Source: Kitasatospora acidiphila (lineage in GTDB: Bacteria > Actinomycetota > Actinomycetes > Streptomycetales > Streptomycetaceae). From it: a stretch of 64,000 nt of DNA. Where the stretch lies: positions 5,632,501 through 5,696,500 of the forward strand of contig NZ_VIGB01000003.1 of NCBI RefSeq assembly GCF_006636205.1, in the 5' to 3' direction. Every line of letters starts with the position of its first letter. Position 1 is the first letter of the stretch. Positions 40,768 through 49,144 of this stretch are shown one piece after another. The position numbers were made by a program, and so were the translations under genes. A model generated the notes under the pieces. That model was not told where the DNA came from and did not search any database. It saw only the letters and a program-made list of their open reading frames with translations.

Positions 40768-42243
40768 ATGGCGACGGTGCCCAGTGTCTCCAACTCGATC
40801 ACGGTGCGTCTGGAGGTCCCGGCCAGCGGCAGCGCGGTCAGCAACATCACCACCGCCGTGGAGTCCTCCGGCGGCTCGGTGACGGGTCTCGACGTCACTG
40901 CCTCCGGCCTCGAGTCGCTGCGGATCGACGTGACGGTGGCCGCCGCCTCGGTGGCGCACGGCGAGGAGATCGTCGAGAAGCTGCGCGCCATCGACGGCGT
41001 CACCATCGGCAAGGTCTCGGACCGCACCTTCCTGATGCACCTGGGCGGCAAGATCGAGATGTCCTCGAAGCTGCCGATCCGCAACCGTGACGACCTCAGC
41101 ATGATCTACACCCCGGGCGTCGCCCGGGTCTGCATGGCGATCGCCGAGAACCCGGAGGACGCCCGCCGGCTCACCATCAAGCGCAACAGCGTCGCCGTGG
41201 TCACCGACGGCTCGGCGGTGCTGGGCCTGGGCAACATCGGCCCGCAGGCCGCGCTGCCGGTGATGGAGGGCAAGGCGGCCCTGTTCAAGCGGTTCGCCGG
41301 GATCGACGCCTGGCCGATCTGCCTGGACACCCAGGACGCCGACGAGATCGTGGCCATCGTCAAGGCGATCGCCCCGGGCTTCGCCGGGATCAACCTGGAG
41401 GACATCTCCGCGCCGCGCTGCTTCGAGATCGAGGCCCGGCTGCGCGAGGCGCTGGACATCCCGGTCTTCCACGACGACCAGCACGGCACCGCGATCGTGG
41501 TGCTGGCCGCGCTGACCAACGCGCTGCGGGTGGTCGGCAAGGAGATCAGCGACATCCGGGTGGTGATGTCGGGTGCCGGCGCGGCCGGCACCGCGATCCT
41601 CAAGCTGCTGCTGGCGGCCGGCGTCGAGCACGCCACCGTGGCCGACGTGCACGGCGTGGTCCACCAGGGCCGCGAGGACCTCAACGACTCGCTGCGCTGG
41701 ATCGCCGAGCACACCAACCGCTCCGGCCGCACCGGCAGCCTCAAGGAGGCGGTGGCCGACGCCGACGTCTTCATCGGCGTCTCGGCCCCGAACGTGCTGG
41801 ACGGCGACGACATCGCCTCGATGGCCGACAACGCGATCGTCTTCGCACTGGCCAACCCGGACCCGGAGGTCGACCCGGCGGTGGCCCGGCAGACCGCCGC
41901 GGTGGTCGCCACCGGCCGCAGCGACTTCCCCAACCAGATCAACAACGTGCTGGTCTTCCCGGGCGTCTTCCGCGGCCTGCTGGACGCGCAGAGCCGCACG
42001 GTGAACACCGAGATGATGATCGCCGCCGCCCGGGCGCTGGCCACCGTGGTCGGCGACGACCAGCTGAACGCGAACTACATCATCCCCAGCGTCTTCCATC
42101 CGGAGGTGGCCAAGACGGTCGCCGCGGCCGTGCGGGAGGCCGCGCTGGCCGCCGGCGGCAGCACCGCGGGCGCGCCGTCCCGGCCCACGCCGGGCATCGT
42201 CGGCACGCTGGACACCGCGGCTTTCCCGGTCGTCAAGCTCTAG
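40768..42243 (+). CDS. NAD-dependent malic enzyme with N-terminal ACT domain
   Basis: 491 residues; ATG 40768 follows GGAAGAAGGA. An N-terminal ACT-like domain (about 8-85) precedes the malic domain (Y-T-P-G-V-A-R-V-C; D-D-Q-H-G-T-A-I-V) and the nucleotide domain (M-S-G-A-G-A-A-G-T-A). It converts malate to pyruvate and CO2 with reduction of NAD(P). ACT-malic fusions are common in streptomycetes, where the enzyme feeds gluconeogenesis and acetyl-CoA pools. The cofactor preference is inferred. Confidence 0.95.
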   Translation: MATVPSVSNSITVRLEVPASGSAVSNITTAVESSGGSVTGLDVTASGLESLRIDVTVAAASVAHGEEIVEKLRAIDGVTIGKVSDRTFLMHLGGKIEMSSKLPIRNRDDLSMIYTPGVARVCMAIAENPEDARRLTIKRNSVAVVTDGSAVLGLGNIGPQAALPVMEGKAALFKRFAGIDAWPICLDTQDADEIVAIVKAIAPGFAGINLEDISAPRCFEIEARLREALDIPVFHDDQHGTAIVVLAALTNALRVVGKEISDIRVVMSGAGAAGTAILKLLLAAGVEHATVADVHGVVHQGREDLNDSLRWIAEHTNRSGRTGSLKEAVADADVFIGVSAPNVLDGDDIASMADNAIVFALANPDPEVDPAVARQTAAVVATGRSDFPNQINNVLVFPGVFRGLLDAQSRTVNTEMMIAAARALATVVGDDQLNANYIIPSVFHPEVAKTVAAAVREAALAAGGSTAGAPSRPTPGIVGTLDTAAFPVVKL

Positions 42244-42745
42244 GACAACCAGCCCTCGGGGTGGTATCCGGTCGATCACCTGGCCGAATACCGCCCCCTT
42301 CGGCGCCCACCGGGTCCGATCCCTTGCGACACAAGGGGAAGGGCGTGTTTGGGCTTGTCCGTGTCAGGGCGTACCGTAGCCCTGCGCGGGAGAGGCGTGT
42401 CCGACAAGTACGGAACGTCCCCCGGTCGCTCGGCGAGTCGTTCCCGGCCGCCGCCCACGTCGGTCCGCCGACGCCGACGGAGCGTCATCGCTGCGTGGGG
42501 AGGGCGCCGTTCGGGGTGGACGGCCGAGGCCCGATTGGCTTTCTCAGGGCCGGTAAGGGCAGGATTCGTCTCCAGGCAGGCACGTGGCAGGACAGACACG
42601 CTGCGCGGCCCGGGGCGAGCCGGGCCCCTACCACCAGCCGCCTGAACGAGCACGGTGCGCGGACCAGCGGCCCGGCCGGGTGCCCCCCGGAGGGACGACC
42701 GATGGGGCCCCCACGCACCGCAACGAACAGACCACAGGAGTACAC
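42244..42745. other. Longest gene-free stretch, upstream of the HU gene
   Basis: 502 bases with no gene-like protein; open frames here have no family resemblance. A weak promoter pair (TTGTCC, 16 bases, TAGCCC) near 42355-42385 was the best I could see. A long leader upstream of a highly expressed DNA-binding protein is plausible. The ribosome site AGGAG lies directly before ATG 42746. Confidence 0.45.
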
Positions 42746-43027
42746 ATGAACCGCAGTGAGCTGGTGGCCGCTCTGGCCGACCGCGCCGAGGTGACCCGCA
42801 AGGACGCCGACGCCGTTCTGGCGGCCTTCGCCGAGGTCGTGGGCGAGGTCGTGGCCAAGGGTGACGAGAAGGTCACCATCCCCGGCTTCCTGACCTTCGA
42901 GCGCACCCACCGCGCCGCTCGCACCGCCCGCAACCCGCAGACCGGCGAGCCGATCCAGATCGCGGCCGGCTACAGCGCCAAGGTGAGCGCCGGCTCCAAG
43001 CTCAAGGAAGCCGCCAAGGGCGCCTGA
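42746..43027 (+). CDS. hupA: HU-family DNA-binding protein
   Basis: 93 residues: M-N-R-S-E-L-V-A-A-L-A-D-R-A start, the beta-arm with F-L-T-F-E-R-T-H-R-A-A-R-T-A-R-N-P-Q-T-G-E and a basic C-terminus. It is the short HU without the lysine-rich extension found in HupS. Nucleoid-associated. Confidence 0.96.
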   Translation: MNRSELVAALADRAEVTRKDADAVLAAFAEVVGEVVAKGDEKVTIPGFLTFERTHRAARTARNPQTGEPIQIAAGYSAKVSAGSKLKEAAKGA

Positions 43028-43046
43028 GGCTTCGCCGTCACCTGAG

Positions 43047-43079
43047 GCAGGGTGGTTCCGTTCGGAACCGCCCTGCTTT
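43047..43079 (+). terminator. Terminator after the HU gene
   Basis: Arms GCAGGGTGGTTCCG and CGGAACCGCCCTGC (one G-U pair) followed by TTTC. Confidence 0.85.
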
Positions 43080-43197
43080 CGTCATGTCCGGGGCCGGACG
43101 GGTGGTCGCCCGGGGCCGCACGTGGTCGTGCGGCACGGGAGAACGCCGAAGGGCCGCCCCGATCGGGACGGCCCCGCAGTGCGTGCGCGGTGGCGGC

Positions 43198-44541
43198 TCA
43201 GACCGCCAGCAGCTCCTGCTCGCTGGGCAGCTGGACGTGCGCGCCCAGCGCCCGCAGCTTCTCCAGGAAGTTCTCGTAGCCGCGGTTGATCAGCGAGATG
43301 CCGTGCACCGTGGAGGTGCCGTCGGCGGCCAGCGCCGCGATCAGGTAGGAGAAGCCGCCGCGCAGGTCCGGGATGACCAGCTCGCCGCCGAGCAGCTTGG
43401 ACGGGCCGGAGACGACCGCCGAGTGCAGGAAGTTGCGCTGGCCGAACCGGCAGGGGGTGCCGCCCAGGCACTCCCGGTAGAGCTGGATGTGTGCGCCCAT
43501 CTGGTTGAGCGCCGAGGTGAAGCCGAGGCGCGACTCGTACACCGTCTCGTGCACGATGGACAGCCCGGCCGCCTGGGTCAGCGCCACCACCAGCGGCTGC
43601 TGCCAGTCGGTCTGGAAACCGGGGTGCACGTCGGTCTCCAGCGCGATGGCGTTCAGCTCGCCGCCCGGGTGCCAGAAGCGGATGCCCTCGTCGTCCACGG
43701 CGAAGGCGCCGCCGACCTTCCGGAAGGTGTTGAGGAAGGTCATCATCTCCAGCTGGCGGGCGCCGCGGACGTAGATGTCGCCCTTGGTGGCGAGCGCCGC
43801 GCAGGCCCAGGAGGCCGCCTCCAGGCGGTCCGGCAGGGCCCGGTGCTCGTAGCCGCCCAGCTCGTCCACCCCGGTGATCAGGATGGTCCGGTCGGTGCCC
43901 ATCGAGATGATCGCGCCCATCTTCTGCAGCACGCAGATCAGGTCGACGATCTCCGGCTCGATGGCCGCGTTGCGCAGCTCGGTGTCGCCCTCGGCGAGCA
44001 CGGCGGTGAGCAGCACCTGCTCGGTCGCGCCGACCGACGGGTAGGGCAGCTCGATCTTGGTGCCGCGCAGCCGCTGCGGGGCGGTCAGGTAGGTGCCCTG
44101 CGGGTGCTTCTCGATGGCCGCGCCGAACTGGCGCAGCACGTCGAAGTGGAAGTCCACCGGCCGGCCGCCGATGTCGCAGCCGCCGAGGCCCGGGATGAAG
44201 GCGTGGCCGAGGCGGTGCAGCAGCGGGCCGCAGAACAGGATCGGGATCCGGGAGGACCCGGCGTGCGCGTCGATGTCGGCGACGTTGGCACTCTCCACGT
44301 GCGACGGGTCGAGGATCAGCTCCCCCTCCTCGTCGCCGCTGCGCACCGTCACACCGTGAAGCTGCAGCAGGCCGCGGACCACCTTGACGTCACGGATGTC
44401 AGGGACGTTGCGCAGTCTGCTGGGGCCCTGCCCGAGCAGGGCGGCCACCATCGCCTTGGGCACCAGGTTCTTGGCACCGCGGACTCGGATCTCGCCTTCC
44501 AGCGGGTTTCCGCCGTGGACCAGCAGGACGTCGTCGGTCAT
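43198..44541 (-). CDS. murA: UDP-N-acetylglucosamine 1-carboxyvinyltransferase
   Basis: 447 residues. The substrate Lys-Asn is in R-G-A-K-N-L-V-P-K, the catalytic Cys is in G-L-G-G-C-D-I-G-G-R-P-V-D (so fosfomycin-sensitive type rather than the Asp variant), and Arg is in R-G-G-F-S-Y-L. It catalyses the first committed step of peptidoglycan synthesis. It reads toward the HU gene and away from the YqgE gene. Confidence 0.97.
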   Translation of the reverse strand: MTDDVLLVHGGNPLEGEIRVRGAKNLVPKAMVAALLGQGPSRLRNVPDIRDVKVVRGLLQLHGVTVRSGDEEGELILDPSHVESANVADIDAHAGSSRIPILFCGPLLHRLGHAFIPGLGGCDIGGRPVDFHFDVLRQFGAAIEKHPQGTYLTAPQRLRGTKIELPYPSVGATEQVLLTAVLAEGDTELRNAAIEPEIVDLICVLQKMGAIISMGTDRTILITGVDELGGYEHRALPDRLEAASWACAALATKGDIYVRGARQLEMMTFLNTFRKVGGAFAVDDEGIRFWHPGGELNAIALETDVHPGFQTDWQQPLVVALTQAAGLSIVHETVYESRLGFTSALNQMGAHIQLYRECLGGTPCRFGQRNFLHSAVVSGPSKLLGGELVIPDLRGGFSYLIAALAADGTSTVHGISLINRGYENFLEKLRALGAHVQLPSEQELLAV

Positions 44542-44768
44542 CGTTCTCGCAATCCGGGGTTTGCAACCATGGCTCGGGGCGCCACCTTCGGTAGATGGTA
44601 GTAGGAGGAATCCTGGTTCCCGCGCCCACGCAGTGTGATCATGCTCTTTCCGGGTGGAATCACAAAAATCTCATATGCCGAACGGGTGGTCGAACCGGAG
44701 CGCGGGCTTTCGCTACCGAACCCGTGTTCCAGTACCCGTACGGGCGCACACTGCGGGATCATGTGGGC

Positions 44769-45338
44769 ATGACCGCGGCCCACACGCACACCGGCCGGCT
44801 GCTCGTGGCGACGCCCGTCCTCACCGACCCGAACTTCGCCCGGGCGGTGGTGCTGCTGCTCGACCACGACGAGCAGGGCGCCCTGGGCGTGGTGCTGAAC
44901 CGGCCCACCCCGGTGGAGGTCTCCGATGTGCTGGACGGCTGGGCGGAGCTGACCGGCGCGCCCCGGGTGGTTTTCCAGGGCGGCCCGGTCGGGCTGGACT
45001 CGGCGCTCGCCGTCGCCGTGGTGCCCGGCGAGCCCGGGCCGCAGGACCCGCTGGGCTGGCGCCGGGTGCACGGGGCGATCGGGCTGGTCGACCTGGAGGC
45101 GCCGCCCCAGGTGCTGGCCGGCGAGCTGGGCGCGCTGCGGGTCTTCGCCGGGTACGCCGGGTGGACGCCGGGCCAGCTGGAGCAGGAGATCGCCGAGGGC
45201 GCCTGGTACCTGGTGGACGCCGAGCCCGGCGACATCTCCTGCCCCGACCCGGAGCAGCTGTGGCGCGCGGTGCTGCGCCGGCAGACCGGGGCGCTGGCGA
45301 TGCTCGCCACCTACCCCGAGGATCCGACCCTCAACTGA
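44769..45338 (+). CDS. YqgE/AlgH (DUF179) family protein
   Basis: 189 residues: G-R-L-L-V-A-T-P-x-L-x-D-P-N-F start, L-N-R-P-T, G-G-P-V and F-A-G-Y-A-G-W. A conserved small cytoplasmic protein of unknown function. Confidence 0.94.
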   Translation: MTAAHTHTGRLLVATPVLTDPNFARAVVLLLDHDEQGALGVVLNRPTPVEVSDVLDGWAELTGAPRVVFQGGPVGLDSALAVAVVPGEPGPQDPLGWRRVHGAIGLVDLEAPPQVLAGELGALRVFAGYAGWTPGQLEQEIAEGAWYLVDAEPGDISCPDPEQLWRAVLRRQTGALAMLATYPEDPTLN

Positions 45339-45345
45339 CCGGCCG

Positions 45346-46140
45346 CTACCGCGGCACCGGGTGTGCGGCGGCCAGCACGGTGTCCCGGACGGCGGGCCAG
45401 GCCGCCGTGAGCGGGTCGATCAGCTGGAAGTGGTCGATGCCGGGCAGCTCGCGCAGCTCCACCAGGTCGCCGGCGGCCGTGGCGAGCTCGGCGTAGTCGC
45501 GGCTCATCGCCACCGGCACCCGGTCGTCCTCGACGCCGTGCAGCAGGGTCGCCGGCACCCCGAGCGGCAGCAGCGCCGCCGGGTCGGCCACCGCGTACCG
45601 CTCCGGGTAGCGGGCCGGGGCGCCGCCCATCAGCCCCAGCACCGCGTCGTCACCCAGGTGCCAGTCGGCGCACCGCTCCAGCGAACTGCAGCCGGCCAGC
45701 ACCACCACCGCGTCCGGCAGCGCCTCGCCGTGCCAGGGCGAGTCGGCCGGCAGCCGGCGCCGGGCGGCCGCCCAGAGCGCCAGCTGCCCGCCGGCCGAGT
45801 GGCCGGCCAGCACCGTGCGGCCGGTGACCGGGTGCGGCAGCGGCCCGGCGAGCAGGTCCAGCGCGGCCGCGACGTCGTCCAGGGTGTCCGGCCAGCCGGA
45901 GCGCCGGTACTCCGGTACGGCGACCAGCAGCCCGCTCGCCGCCAGCGCGTCGGCCAGCGGCCCGGTGTGGGCCCGGTCGATCTCCGGCCGCCAGAAGCCG
46001 CCGTGCAGCAGCACCAGCAGCGGAGCCGGGCCCGGGCCGGGCGGCAGCCGCAGGTCGACCACCTGCTCGGGGAGCGGGCCGTAGCGCAGGGTGTGGTCGA
46101 CCGGCGGTGCTGGGCGGGTGAGGATCTCTCGACTGTTCAT
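45346..46140 (-). CDS. Kynurenine-formamidase-like alpha/beta hydrolase
   Basis: 264 residues; ATG 46140 with AGGAGG upstream. Oxyanion motif L-L-H-G-G-F-W at about residues 44-50, nucleophile G-H-S-A-G-G, Asp in G-V-E-D-D-R and His in G-I-D-H-F. It resembles the HGGXW hydrolases that cleave N-formylkynurenine to kynurenine and formate. The assignment rests on being the last gene of an operon with tryptophan 2,3-dioxygenase 28 bases upstream; alone it would be a generic esterase. Confidence 0.8.
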   Translation of the reverse strand: MNSREILTRPAPPVDHTLRYGPLPEQVVDLRLPPGPGPAPLLVLLHGGFWRPEIDRAHTGPLADALAASGLLVAVPEYRRSGWPDTLDDVAAALDLLAGPLPHPVTGRTVLAGHSAGGQLALWAAARRRLPADSPWHGEALPDAVVVLAGCSSLERCADWHLGDDAVLGLMGGAPARYPERYAVADPAALLPLGVPATLLHGVEDDRVPVAMSRDYAELATAAGDLVELRELPGIDHFQLIDPLTAAWPAVRDTVLAAAHPVPR

Positions 46141-46168
46141 GGGCGCCTCCTGACGCGCTGACGGTGAC

Positions 46169-46936
46169 TCAGAGCCGACTGCGGAACTCCCACAGTTCCG
46201 GGTAGAACCGGCCGCGGGCAAGGTCGGCGAGGTGAGTGGCGCCGGAGCTGCCGCCGGTGCCGGAGCGCCGGCCGATCTGACGCTCCACCACCAGCACGTG
46301 CCGGGCCCGCCAGAGCGCCCAGCCCTGGTCGTGGTCGAGCAGCGCCTCGGCCAGATCGACCAGCTCCGCGCCGGCCGGGTCCCGGACCGTGGCGACCAGC
46401 GCGGCCCGCCGCTGATCGGCCGTCAGCACCTGGTGCCCGGCCGTCGCCAGCACGGTGAGGAAGGCGTCCCACAGGTTCGGCTCGCGCAGTCGGCGTTGCA
46501 GCCTGCTCCGCTCGGCGCGGGTCGGCCAGTCCAGGCCGGCCAGCCGCTCCGGTGCGGCCGGGCCGGAGAGCAGCTCCACCTCCAGGAACTGCGCGGACTG
46601 CGCGCCACTGGCGCTGCCCAGGGCGCCGCGGAAGTCCAGGAAGGCCGCCGGGGCCATGGTGTCCAGCAGCTCGATGGTGGCGAGCAGCGCCCGGTCGATC
46701 TCACTGCAGCGGTGCAGCAGCAGCCGGGCCTCGCGCGGCTGCCCGGCGAGCATCCGGTCGCGGGCCGCGGCCAGCTCGGTCAGCAGCTGCCGGAACCAGA
46801 GCTCGTGCACCTGGTGCACCGCGATGAACAGCTCCTCCTCGGTGCCCGGCCGGTCGGCGAGGGGGTGCTGCAGGGTCAGCAGCCGGTCCAGGCGCAGGTA
46901 GGAGCCGTAGGTGAGGGTCGGGGTGCTGGTCGTCAT
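46169..46936 (-). CDS. kynA: Tryptophan 2,3-dioxygenase
   Basis: 255 residues. The active-site segment is E-L-F-I-A-V-H-Q-V-H-E-L-W-F, and heme-ligand His is in R-A-R-H-V-L-V-V-E-R-Q-I-G, followed by the substrate loop G-T-G-G-S-S-G. It opens the indole ring of L-tryptophan to N-formylkynurenine using heme and O2. Its ATG overlaps the stop of the diiron oxygenase gene by four bases. Confidence 0.95.
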   Translation of the reverse strand: MTTSTPTLTYGSYLRLDRLLTLQHPLADRPGTEEELFIAVHQVHELWFRQLLTELAAARDRMLAGQPREARLLLHRCSEIDRALLATIELLDTMAPAAFLDFRGALGSASGAQSAQFLEVELLSGPAAPERLAGLDWPTRAERSRLQRRLREPNLWDAFLTVLATAGHQVLTADQRRAALVATVRDPAGAELVDLAEALLDHDQGWALWRARHVLVVERQIGRRSGTGGSSGATHLADLARGRFYPELWEFRSRL

Positions 46937-47871
46937 GGCGCGAGGTCCACTTCGTAGAGCCCGCGGGCGGCGAAGGCCTCCCGGACGCCGGGCAGGTCGA
47001 ATGCCCCGACCGAGGCGCACAGGCGCAGCGTCGACCGGGCGATCTCCTGGATCCGCCGGGTGTCGAAGCCCGGCGCGTAGCACTGGGCCAGCACCGCCCC
47101 GACGGCCTGCCGGTCCAGGCCGGCCAGCCGCAGCGAGTCCACCACCGGGCCGAGGTCGGCGCCGAGGGCGATCTGGATCAGGTCGGGCAGGGCGAGGGCG
47201 GCGGCGCGGCGGTCCGCCGGGTCGAGACCGGCCCACAGCTCGGTGAAGAAGGCCGAGAAGAACCGGTGGTGGCGGCCCTCGTCGCGGGCGTGATCGCGCA
47301 TCAGGTCGCGGACCGGGCGCACCACGCTCTCGTCGTTCGGCACCTCGCCCAGCACCGCGGTGATCAGGGTCTCGAACACCACGGCCTGCAGCAGGGCGGC
47401 CAGCTCGGGCCGGTCGGGCAGCAGCCGGCGGGCCGAGTCGGCCATCCGGTCGACGAAGCCGCCGTAGTCGCGCTCCGGGATCGGCACCCTGCTGACGGCG
47501 GCGATCTGGTCGGCCAGGTCCAGGCTGTAGAGCGCGTGGTAGCCCTCGTCGCAGTAGACCTTGAAGGCGTCCTCGCGCAGCCCGGCGGTCAGCGGCAGGC
47601 CGGTCCGCCCGTTGGCGATCCGCTCGGCGGCCCGGTTCACCACCCGGGTCTCCAGATGGGTGGTGGCCAGCAGGAACCCGTACAGGTGGCGGACGGTGAG
47701 CTCGCGGCGCCGGGCCGGCTCCAGGGCCAGCACCGCCGGGTGGTCCAGGTGCGGGACCAGCGCCTCGGGGAAGAAGACCAGCCCCTGCTCGGCGCCCTCG
47801 TGGAACATCCGGCGGACCCCGGTGCGCACCCCGGCGGTCTCGTACCAGCGGTCCAGCGGGCCACTGGTCAT
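46933..47871 (-). CDS. AurF-type diiron N-oxygenase
   Basis: 312 residues. All seven iron ligands known for AurF can be matched: E74 (H-L-E-T-R-V), E109 and H112 (D-E-G-Y-H), E167 (V-F-E-T-L-I), H194, E198 and H201 (H-A-R-D-E-G-R-H). AurF-family enzymes oxidise aryl or alkyl amines to hydroxylamines, nitroso or nitro groups. The gene is overlapped on both sides by four-base ATGA junctions with the aminotransferase and tryptophan dioxygenase genes, which makes a kynurenine-derived arylamine the likeliest substrate (inference). Confidence 0.9.
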   Translation of the reverse strand: MTSGPLDRWYETAGVRTGVRRMFHEGAEQGLVFFPEALVPHLDHPAVLALEPARRRELTVRHLYGFLLATTHLETRVVNRAAERIANGRTGLPLTAGLREDAFKVYCDEGYHALYSLDLADQIAAVSRVPIPERDYGGFVDRMADSARRLLPDRPELAALLQAVVFETLITAVLGEVPNDESVVRPVRDLMRDHARDEGRHHRFFSAFFTELWAGLDPADRRAAALALPDLIQIALGADLGPVVDSLRLAGLDRQAVGAVLAQCYAPGFDTRRIQEIARSTLRLCASVGAFDLPGVREAFAARGLYEVDLAP

Positions 47872-49125
47872 CGGGCACCGCCCACTGCGGCGGCGGCCGG
47901 GGCGGCCCCCGCGAGCACCGGCAGGGAGCCGAGCCGGCAGATCGCCTCGGCCACCACCGCCTGGTCCAGCGGGTGGCAGAGCCGGAACCAGCCGGGCTCG
48001 GGGAGTGGAAGGCCTCGCCGGGCAGGATGTTGACCCGCAGCCGCTCCAGCACGTCGCGCCACAGCCGGCGCTCGCCGGCGAAGCCGGGCTCCGGCAGCCG
48101 GTCGCGCAGGTCGATCCAGAGCGAGCAGCCGGCCTCGGCCGTCCGGTGGGCGATGCCGTGCCTGGTCAGCTGGTCGGCGGCGGCCGTGGCGGAGGCGCCC
48201 AGCCGGCGGCGGTTCTCGGTCAGGAAGGCGGCGGTCCTGGCCGGGTCGGCGAGCAGGGCGGCCAGCATCGCCTGGGTGCCGGTGGAGACCGGCGCGAAGT
48301 AGGCCAGCGCCCGGGCGGCGGCGAGCACCTCGGGGTCGCGGGTGTGCAGCACCCCGACCTTGAAGCCGGGCAGGCCGAAGTCCTTGGCGAAGCCCCACAC
48401 GGTGTGGCGGGCGGCGGTGGTGGGCAGCGCCTCCAGCGCGGTGAACGGGCGCGGTCCGAAGACCGAGTGGGCGTAGATCTGGTCCCCGATCAGCGCCACC
48501 CGGTGTTCCTCGGCCAGTTCGGCCAGCCCGGTCAGCTGCTCGGCGGAGTACACCTGGCCGAGCGGGTTGTGCGGCGAGGCCAGCGCGATCGCCCGGACCG
48601 CGGTGCCGGTGCGGCGGGCCAGCCGCAGCGCCCGGTCGATGGGGGCCGGGTCGAGCGCGAAGCCGTCGGCCGGATCCAGCGGGGCCGGGATCAGCCGGGC
48701 GCCGGAGCGGCCGCCGAGGTCGGTGTCGAAGGCGCCGTAGTAGGGGGCCGGCAGCACCAGCGCGTCACCCGGATCGCACAGCGTGCTGGCGATCACGTCC
48801 AGGGCGGCGCTGGCCCCGCTGACCAGCACCAGGTGGTCGGGGTCGACCGGAGCCCGGTAGCTGCCGGTGAGCAGCTCGGCGATCCGCTCGCGCAGCACCG
48901 GGGTGCCGTGCAGCGGGGCGTAGCGGGTGTCCGGCTCGGTGAACGGGGGCAGCTCGCCGGCCAACCGGGTGAGCAGGTCGCCGAGCAGCCGGTTCTCGGC
49001 GGTGCCCAGGTTGAGGTAGCCGTCGGGGCGCCGCTCGGGTGGTAGGGGTAGGCCTCGGCCCGGAAGTGGGCCTCGGCGATGGCGGGGGTCGCGGCGGCCA
49101 GTGCGGCCGCGGTGCGGGAGACCAT
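47868..49125 (-). CDS. PLP-dependent aminotransferase (ACC-synthase-like), frame broken twice
   Basis: About 419 residues when repaired. ATG 49125 follows AGAGAGG. Fold type I: S-P-H-N-P-L-G, D-Q-I-Y-A-H-S-V-F, PLP Lys in G-F-A-K-D-F-G-L-P-G-F-K-V-G and a late Arg in W-F-R-L-C-H-P. The N-terminal Y-L-N-L-G-T-A-E-N-R-L and A-K-D-F-G motifs resemble 1-aminocyclopropane-1-carboxylate synthases; kynurenine aminotransferase is the other reading given the operon. Frame changes at the G runs 49025-49028 and 48000-48003; one extra base at each gives P-D-G-Y-L-N and S-P-E-P-G-W-F-R-L. Confidence 0.86.
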
Positions 49126-49144
49126 GGATGCCTCTCTGACGGGG

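Noticed and set aside
42261..42749. A 162-codon open frame before the HU gene
   Set aside because: Composition is unlike real proteins, there is no ribosome site, and it overlaps the HU start region.
46169..48964. One 931-codon frame joining aminotransferase, a Pro/Arg-rich stretch and tryptophan dioxygenase
   Set aside because: The middle part is the diiron oxygenase read in the wrong frame. Two lost bases and high GC create the false fusion.
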